From the NCBI RefSeq assembly GCF_021729135.1, contig NZ_JAJTWW010000008.1, positions 117,064 through 181,063 on the forward strand: 64,000 bases of DNA, read 5' to 3'. Under the pieces are notes generated by a model. That model searched no databases and was not told the DNA's origin. It was given only the letters and a program-made list of their open reading frames with translations. The position numbers were made by a program, and so were the translations under genes. How positions within the stretch are numbered: the stretch's first letter is position 1; every line of letters starts with the position of its first letter. The stretch comes from Brevibacterium daeguense. Lineage in GTDB: Bacteria; Actinomycetota; Actinomycetes; Actinomycetales; Brevibacteriaceae. Positions 60,138 through 64,000 of the stretch are shown in pieces.

Positions 60138-60168
60138 AGACAGGCAATCAAAATTCCACCACGTCGCC
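60138..60168. repeat. Island direct repeat, copy 3
   Basis: This 31-bp copy matches copy 2 at 23 of 31 positions; the last 14 (TCCACCACGTCGCC, 60155-60168) are identical, and the first four (AGAC) as well. Orientation is the same as copies 1 and 2. It closes the KAP NTPase segment on its right side. Confidence 0.75.
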
Positions 60169-60261
60169 CCAGTTGAACCGAATGCTCATCCTTTTTGACA
60201 CCGCCACTGGGTCAGAGTCCGGGTGCTTGTCCGGGCTTCGCCACCCCAGTCGAGCCGGTCC
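60148..60261 (-). pseudogene. Gene-tail remnant (ends ...FNWGDVVEF)
   Basis: A 37-codon minus-strand frame between a TAA (60262-60264) and a TGA (60148-60150), reading GPARLGWRSPDKHPDSDPVA then VSKRMSIRFNWGDVVEF. It looks like protein but has no recognisable domain, and its start is lost. It ends like the tail at 57376. The remaining 60051-60318 gap holds no other feature. Confidence 0.5.
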
Positions 60262-60318
60262 TTAGAGGTCGACGTCGAGTACGACGCAGATTGCCAAAGG
60301 ACGGGTGTACCTCAGTTT

Positions 60319-61392
60319 CTAGACTGGCTCTCCGACATCGTCATGCCCTTCCTGATGTTCATCCGGGTGGAATAATGGCTCGCCATCGAAGTCCATACCC
60401 ATGAGGCCACCCTGCGCTCGGATATTGATCAAGTTTGGCTCAGGGAGGTCCTCCGGGACGAACCCGGCGTCCTCCGGGTGGTGGTAGACGTACTCCCTTG
60501 CCGAATAGGCAGCGTGCTCGTTGAAGAGCTTCTCCATGGCGGTAGTCCCTGCCTCGATGCGGTCAATATCCCCACGGAGGACCGAAGACCTCACTTCTTG
60601 CACTCGCGGGTCGCCTGCTTCGAGTCCACCAAGCACCACCATTGGATCGCTCATGAGTAGCCCGAGCTTCCTCGTTAGGGGAAACGCGATTCCCCACGCC
60701 GTCGCGAAGCCGACCCCTTCCCACGGCTCGTCATTGGGCTGGCGGATCAGGCTTACTGGTGAGTCCGACGTGATGAGGGAACGTCGGTTGAAGCGCACCA
60801 GGCTCCATGGTCGGGTTGCCAGATAGGACGTCAGTTCCTGGGCGATCTCCACCAGATGTTGGATATGGGCGAGATTGGTGGAGCTGATGGGCGGCCCTCC
60901 GGGCTGGATGCCCTCTTCCCAGATCCGGTCCTCTTGCTCTGGGGATGGCTCGACCACGTACTTGCGGCGGATCCACCGGCCGACATTCTTGCGTCCACCA
61001 GCCCCGATCTCGAGCCTGACCATGCTTGCGTGGAGATACTCCATTGTCTTTCGAGTGTCCGGCCCGCGCGCGCTCTGCAGTGCCATGTAGTAGGAAAATG
61101 CCCACCTGTCTGTTTCGGACAGAGGGAACTCACCCCTCTCGAAGCTCTTGATGGTCTTGATGGCTTCGCCCTCGACCCCGCTCAAGGCCTTCTCGAACCA
61201 GTCTGGTTCCTCAAGCTCCTCGCCCGTGTGGAAGTGATTCTGGGCCGCCACGTTCCTCACGGAAGTTGTGAAGGACCTCCGGGAACGGTCGAGAGGAATT
61301 GTGGTGATTCGTTCCTAATCCGTGGCAAATCCACGAAGGTATCCTTGTGGCACGTAGTGGTGGAGCTTCGCTACGTTGTTCTTGCCCGCCAT
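60319..61392 (-). pseudogene. DUF4238 family gene broken by an in-frame amber codon
   Basis: The complete frame starts at ATG 61392 and has the family N-terminus KLHHYVPQGYLRGFATD at codons 9-25. Codon 26 is TAG (61315-61317); after it the same frame continues ERITTIPLDRSRRSFTTSVR and the rest of the domain to 60319 without another stop. DUF4238 proteins begin with this HHYVPxxYLRxFA motif, so it belongs to the gene. A GTG at 61260 could give a 313-aa product lacking that motif. It is most likely a recent nonsense mutation. DUF4238 function is unknown, though members occur in defence islands. Confidence 0.8.
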
Positions 61393-62174
61393 AGGTACAT
61401 CATCCAATACCTAGACGGCGTGTAATGACTCGTCGCGGTTCGTGTGGGGTTGCGGGCAGGGGCCTCACTTTAGTCGAACGTCCCACATTGTCCTGGAGCC
61501 AGTCAGCGCGAACTGCCGTGGCAAGAGGCGCATCGCTACTCGGTGCTCCGCGAGGACGAACATGAGGGGATCCGGCAGGGTGATTCCGAAGGCGAGAGTC
61601 AAGGCTATTGCGTCGTCGACTTTGACCATCGCTACCCTGTGCTCGATGGCGCGAGCATCGTCCGGTGCGACCGCAGCTGGAGAACACATTTGAAAGCTCA
61701 TGCAACGCGAATTGAAGGTTATGGCGGTGGCACATCGGAGCTTCGCCCACCGGCAGAGACGACCGATCTCATGGAGTGCAGGCTGCGGCATCTCTCTCGC
61801 GCAGGTCGTGGAACCGCCGATCGGCGCACACGCGAGCGGCTCGCTGACGCGAGCGCCGGGCTAGTTCTCGGGGCCGGCGCTGCGCGCCGGGTTGGTCGTG
61901 GGAGGCACGGCGGCGGGCGGAAGGCGGCGGTCGGCTTGGGTCTGGTGCCGCTGTCACCGATCACCGCCGACGTCGCCCCTGCGCCGGATGACCGACGATG
62001 TGCTCGTCGCAGCCGAACACCAGCTGGGCTCCGTTCAATGATGAAGTCCTCTCGTTCAGGTTCTTGCTCCTTGCGGCCGTTCTCACATGCGAATCGACGG
62101 CAACGAGCGAGCCGAGCGGCACCTGCGGACCGAATGGACAGCGTTTCGGGAACCAGCAGCACGAGAGGAAGTCG
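61393..62174. other. 782-nt region without a confident gene
   Basis: Open frames exist on both strands around 61465-61800 with similar third-position GC, but neither contains a recognised domain. The minus frame has two EHRVAM units and the plus frame HRYSVL/HRYPVL, both from an 18-nt imperfect direct repeat (61531 and 61628). A perfect 7-bp hairpin CCGGCGC-TGC-GCGCCGG lies at 61874-61890. A 17-codon frame at 61988 stops early. Either a decayed gene or spacer; I cannot decide. Confidence 0.4.
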
Positions 62175-62408
62175 ATGACGGACATGCCTTCAGCCCCGCA
62201 TCCGGCACGGGTCGCCTTCGCGCGGGCGCTCCTGTCGATCAGAGACCCGGAATGCCTCAGCGGTCCGGCTGTCGACGAGGAGACCATGCTGTCCCACCCC
62301 GAGGTAGCCGACGCGCTGGACGCTCTCGACTGCATCTGGATCGACATCGAGGACATTGCCGCTGAGGACAGGCACGCGGGAGACGAAGGCAAGCGCCCTG
62401 AGGATTGA
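62175..62408 (+). CDS. Small acidic protein of unknown function
   Basis: A 77-aa protein: ARVAFARALLSIRDPECLSG, then ALDALDCIWIDIEDIAAEDR, ending in a charged tail. GAGAGGAAG lies about 6 nt before ATG 62175, a strong sign of translation, and its GC is core-like. No domain is recognised. It leads a set of small genes with individually strong ribosome sites. Confidence 0.6.
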   Translation: MTDMPSAPHPARVAFARALLSIRDPECLSGPAVDEETMLSHPEVADALDALDCIWIDIEDIAAEDRHAGDEGKRPED

Positions 62409-62445
62409 GAACCGAACAGATCACCGCACTGAGAAAGGAGCCCCG

Positions 62446-62661
62446 ATGTCAGCACGGAACTACGGAAAACTGATCCGGCGATACATCAATAATCACTGCG
62501 CGGAATGCGGAGAGGACGCGAACCTCCCGCCCGGAGAGGTCCGCCCTGACGAACACGGACAGCTCTGGGAGTACCGGAAATGCGAAGAAGGACACATCGT
62601 CAAGACCCGGCCGCGGTACTGGTCCCGGCAGGAGGACAGCGAAGAGGACGGGATCATCTGA
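62446..62661 (+). CDS. Small zinc-ribbon-like protein
   Basis: A 71-aa basic-then-acidic protein. HCAECGEDANLPPGEV and YRKCEEGHIV form a CxxC...CxxxH pair about 28 residues apart, fitting a zinc ribbon. AAAGGAG is 6 nt before ATG 62446. No family assigned; a nucleic-acid-binding or ribosome-associated role would be a guess. Confidence 0.65.
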   Translation: MSARNYGKLIRRYINNHCAECGEDANLPPGEVRPDEHGQLWEYRKCEEGHIVKTRPRYWSRQEDSEEDGII

Positions 62662-62767
62662 AACAAGAATCCGGCAGATCGCCGTGAGCCGCCGATCCCG
62701 CCGTCGGGCGACGATGCGGAACGGGGCAGACAATTCCGAAGAGCTCAGCATCAACGGGAGGAGAACC

Positions 62768-63298
62768 ATGGGCGAAGGGGCCCAGCAGCACGACAGTTCG
62801 GAACGTGCACGGCGCAGGAGGATCACGATCCGGACCCTCGACCGACCCGGGGACCTGGGGTGGGTGGTGATGGCCCACGGCGAGGTGTACGCCGAGGAGT
62901 TCGGGTGGGGCTGCGAATTCGAAGCCCTGGTAGCCGGCACGGTCGCCGAATACGCGAGTGACCACGACCCTGCCCGTGAGGCCGCCTGGATCGCCGAAGC
63001 GGACGGGCAGCGCCTCGGGTGCGTCTTCTGCGTGACAGCCGACCCGGTGACTGCCCAGCTGGTCAGCCTGCTGGTACATCCCAGCGCACGCTGTCAGGGA
63101 GTGGGCGGGAAGCTGGTGGACACGTGCCTCGACTTCGCCTGGACCGCCGGCTACCAGCGCATCAGCCTGTGGACCAACGATGTGCAGGCATCGGCCCAGC
63201 GCATCTGGCAGGCGGCAGGCTTCCACCTCGTGGAAGAGGAGTACCACTCCAGCTTCGGCCACGACCTCGTCGGTCAGATCTGGCAACGCGACCTGTAG
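62768..63298 (+). CDS. GNAT family N-acetyltransferase
   Basis: A 176-aa acetyltransferase. VSLLVHPSARCQGVGGKLVDTCLDFAWTAG is the acetyl-CoA loop (core HPSARCQGVGGKLV), and ISLWTNDVQASAQRIWQAAGFHLVEEE is the C-terminal fold. DLGWVVMAHGEVYAEEFGW is the N-terminal stretch found in MarR-GNAT fusion proteins, but no DNA-binding domain is attached here. GGAGGAG precedes ATG 62768. Substrate unknown. Confidence 0.88.
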   Translation: MGEGAQQHDSSERARRRRITIRTLDRPGDLGWVVMAHGEVYAEEFGWGCEFEALVAGTVAEYASDHDPAREAAWIAEADGQRLGCVFCVTADPVTAQLVSLLVHPSARCQGVGGKLVDTCLDFAWTAGYQRISLWTNDVQASAQRIWQAAGFHLVEEEYHSSFGHDLVGQIWQRDL

Positions 63299-63496
63299 AC
63301 GACGCCAGGACATGACCAGCCCGAAGGAGCGCACAGCGTCGAAGCCCGAGCAGATCGCTGAAAGCCATGCCAGGGCTCCCGCCGAACGGCCCTGGCTGCG
63401 GTCCTCATCCCTCCGATGCGGGGCCAAGTGCGCCAATCGAGCTGCCACGATGTCACCGCCATGCGACACTCGTTCACCAACCACAGGAGAGGAACC

Positions 63497-63724
63497 ATGG
63501 CCGAGCTGCGGGAACGGCTTTCGAACCACGACCGAGCGCTGCTGAATCTGGCAGCCGAGGGGCTCGCCTCCGACTACAGCCATCGCGCAGCGGATGACGA
63601 GCTGTCCCGGGAGCCGGTCGAGACCCAGCAGAAGTACGCAGCCAAGGCCGCCCGGCTTTTCGCGCTGGCCGAGCTGCTCATCAGCGCCGACGAGCTCGTG
63701 GTGATCACCCGGCAGAAGCCGTAG
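63497..63724 (+). CDS. Small helical protein of unknown function
   Basis: A 75-aa protein, predicted all helical: MAELRERLSNHDRALLNLAA, then KYAAKAARLFALAELLISAD. CAGGAGAGG lies about 5 nt before ATG 63497. It has no Cys or metal motif. The spacing and ribosome site resemble those of the other small genes before it. Confidence 0.6.
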   Translation: MAELRERLSNHDRALLNLAAEGLASDYSHRAADDELSREPVETQQKYAAKAARLFALAELLISADELVVITRQKP

Positions 63725-63851
63725 CGCCACGTCGCCGAGCCGGCTCTGCCGGACTGCCGAGGCTGCGACCCCGAACGACCGGCGAGGAGGCACGCAGGCG
63801 GCTGCCCTCCATGACCTCGAGACCAAAACTGAACACAAGTTTGGCGTTAGC

Positions 63852-63888
63852 GGTGAGGGCGCTACCTTCAAGAAGATCTCCCCTCACC
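63852..63888. promoter_or_regulatory. Leader hairpin before the terminal secreted-protein gene
   Basis: GGTGAGGG (63852-63859) pairs with CCCTCACC (63881-63888) around a 21-nt loop, ending two bases before the GAAAGG ribosome site (63890-63895). A short CCAAA/TTTGG dyad is seen at 63824-63843. The element probably stabilises or regulates the mRNA leader. Confidence 0.45.
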
Positions 63889-63902
63889 CGAAAGGCATTC
63901 CC

Positions 63903-64000
63903 TTGAAGAAAATCATTCTCGCCCCAGCCGTCGCCGCGGCGATCGCCGGCCTCGGCGTCGCGCCGGTCGTCCTCGCCCCTTCGGTCGTGTTCGCGATCGA
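63903..64000 (+). CDS. Start of a secreted protein (signal peptide; cut by window end)
   Basis: Begins with TTG 63903 after GAAAGG about 7 nt upstream. The first 30 residues have a KK-start, then a hydrophobic run IILAPAVAAAIAGLG and VVLAPSV, fitting a Sec signal peptide. Only 32 codons are in the window, so the mature protein is unknown. The 180 nt upstream hold no gene. Confidence 0.6.
   Translation, partial: MKKIILAPAVAAAIAGLGVAPVVLAPSVVFAI

Noticed and set aside
61260..61392. GTG 61260 as the natural start of the DUF4238 gene
   Set aside because: The family's N-terminal HHYVP...YLRxFA motif is encoded in frame upstream, so the shorter frame is a consequence of the amber codon.
62356..62445. 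Extended start of the zinc-ribbon gene at 62356
   Set aside because: It would overlap the preceding small gene; AAAGGAG directly precedes ATG 62446.

Overview
The window is high-GC DNA with dense, short-spaced genes, many GTG starts, ATGA/GTGA stop-start overlaps and no visible phage or transposase genes over its first 56 kb. Gene content (SufE/SseA sulfur genes, a dimethylglycine-oxidase-like FAD/folate enzyme, Lhr helicase, NrfD-type formate dehydrogenase, many VOC, GNAT and SRPBCC proteins) points to a soil or skin type actinobacterium, probably Micrococcales (Brevibacterium/Arthrobacter-like). The genus cannot be fixed from this sequence alone.

Layout. 1-5.3 kb: repair and housekeeping genes (pcm, Fpg/Nei glycosylase, acylphosphatase, HhH-GPD glycosylase, flavoprotein monooxygenase). 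5.3-8.0 kb: two-gene flavin monooxygenase operon of the sulfur/xenobiotic scavenging type. 8-14.6 kb: small metabolic genes, an SRPBCC-ArsR pair, and sufE-sseA. 14.8-22.2 kb: one-carbon cluster with a DmdA-like GcvT-fold demethylase, an MTHFR-like protein, a dimethylglycine-oxidase-like protein, an IclR regulator and a CodA-type deaminase, with two strong palindromic sites. 22.3-28.8 kb: tdk and a repair block (lhr, mug, macro domain). 28.8-34.4 kb: MFS transporter, PfkB kinase, RclA-like flavoprotein, nagB, FAH hydrolase.

34.4-44.4 kb is a complete selenocysteine locus: selB, selA, selC (tRNA-Sec, anticodon UCA), selD, and the likely client, a membrane-anchored formate dehydrogenase (fdhA-fdhB-nrfD-like). 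The fdhA gene reads through an in-frame UGA followed, 11 nt later, by a perfect 7-bp SECIS hairpin with a GGUCU loop. The selenium-delivery genes and their target therefore sit together.

44.5-56.6 kb holds ordinary accessory and housekeeping genes: VOC, SDR, TfoX, ArfB, an acyltransferase, HAD, PspC, a YtoQ-type protein coupled to a nuclease-like protein, and a DesK-type two-component pair.

56.7-62 kb is a visibly lower-GC accessory island: a toxin-first higBA module, gene-tail remnants, a solitary KAP P-loop NTPase (possible phage defence), and a DUF4238 gene broken by an in-frame amber codon. Three same-orientation copies of a ~27-31 bp repeat separate these modules and look like footprints of successive insertions. 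62.2-64 kb returns to core-like DNA with very small proteins, a GNAT, and the start of a secreted protein cut by the window end.
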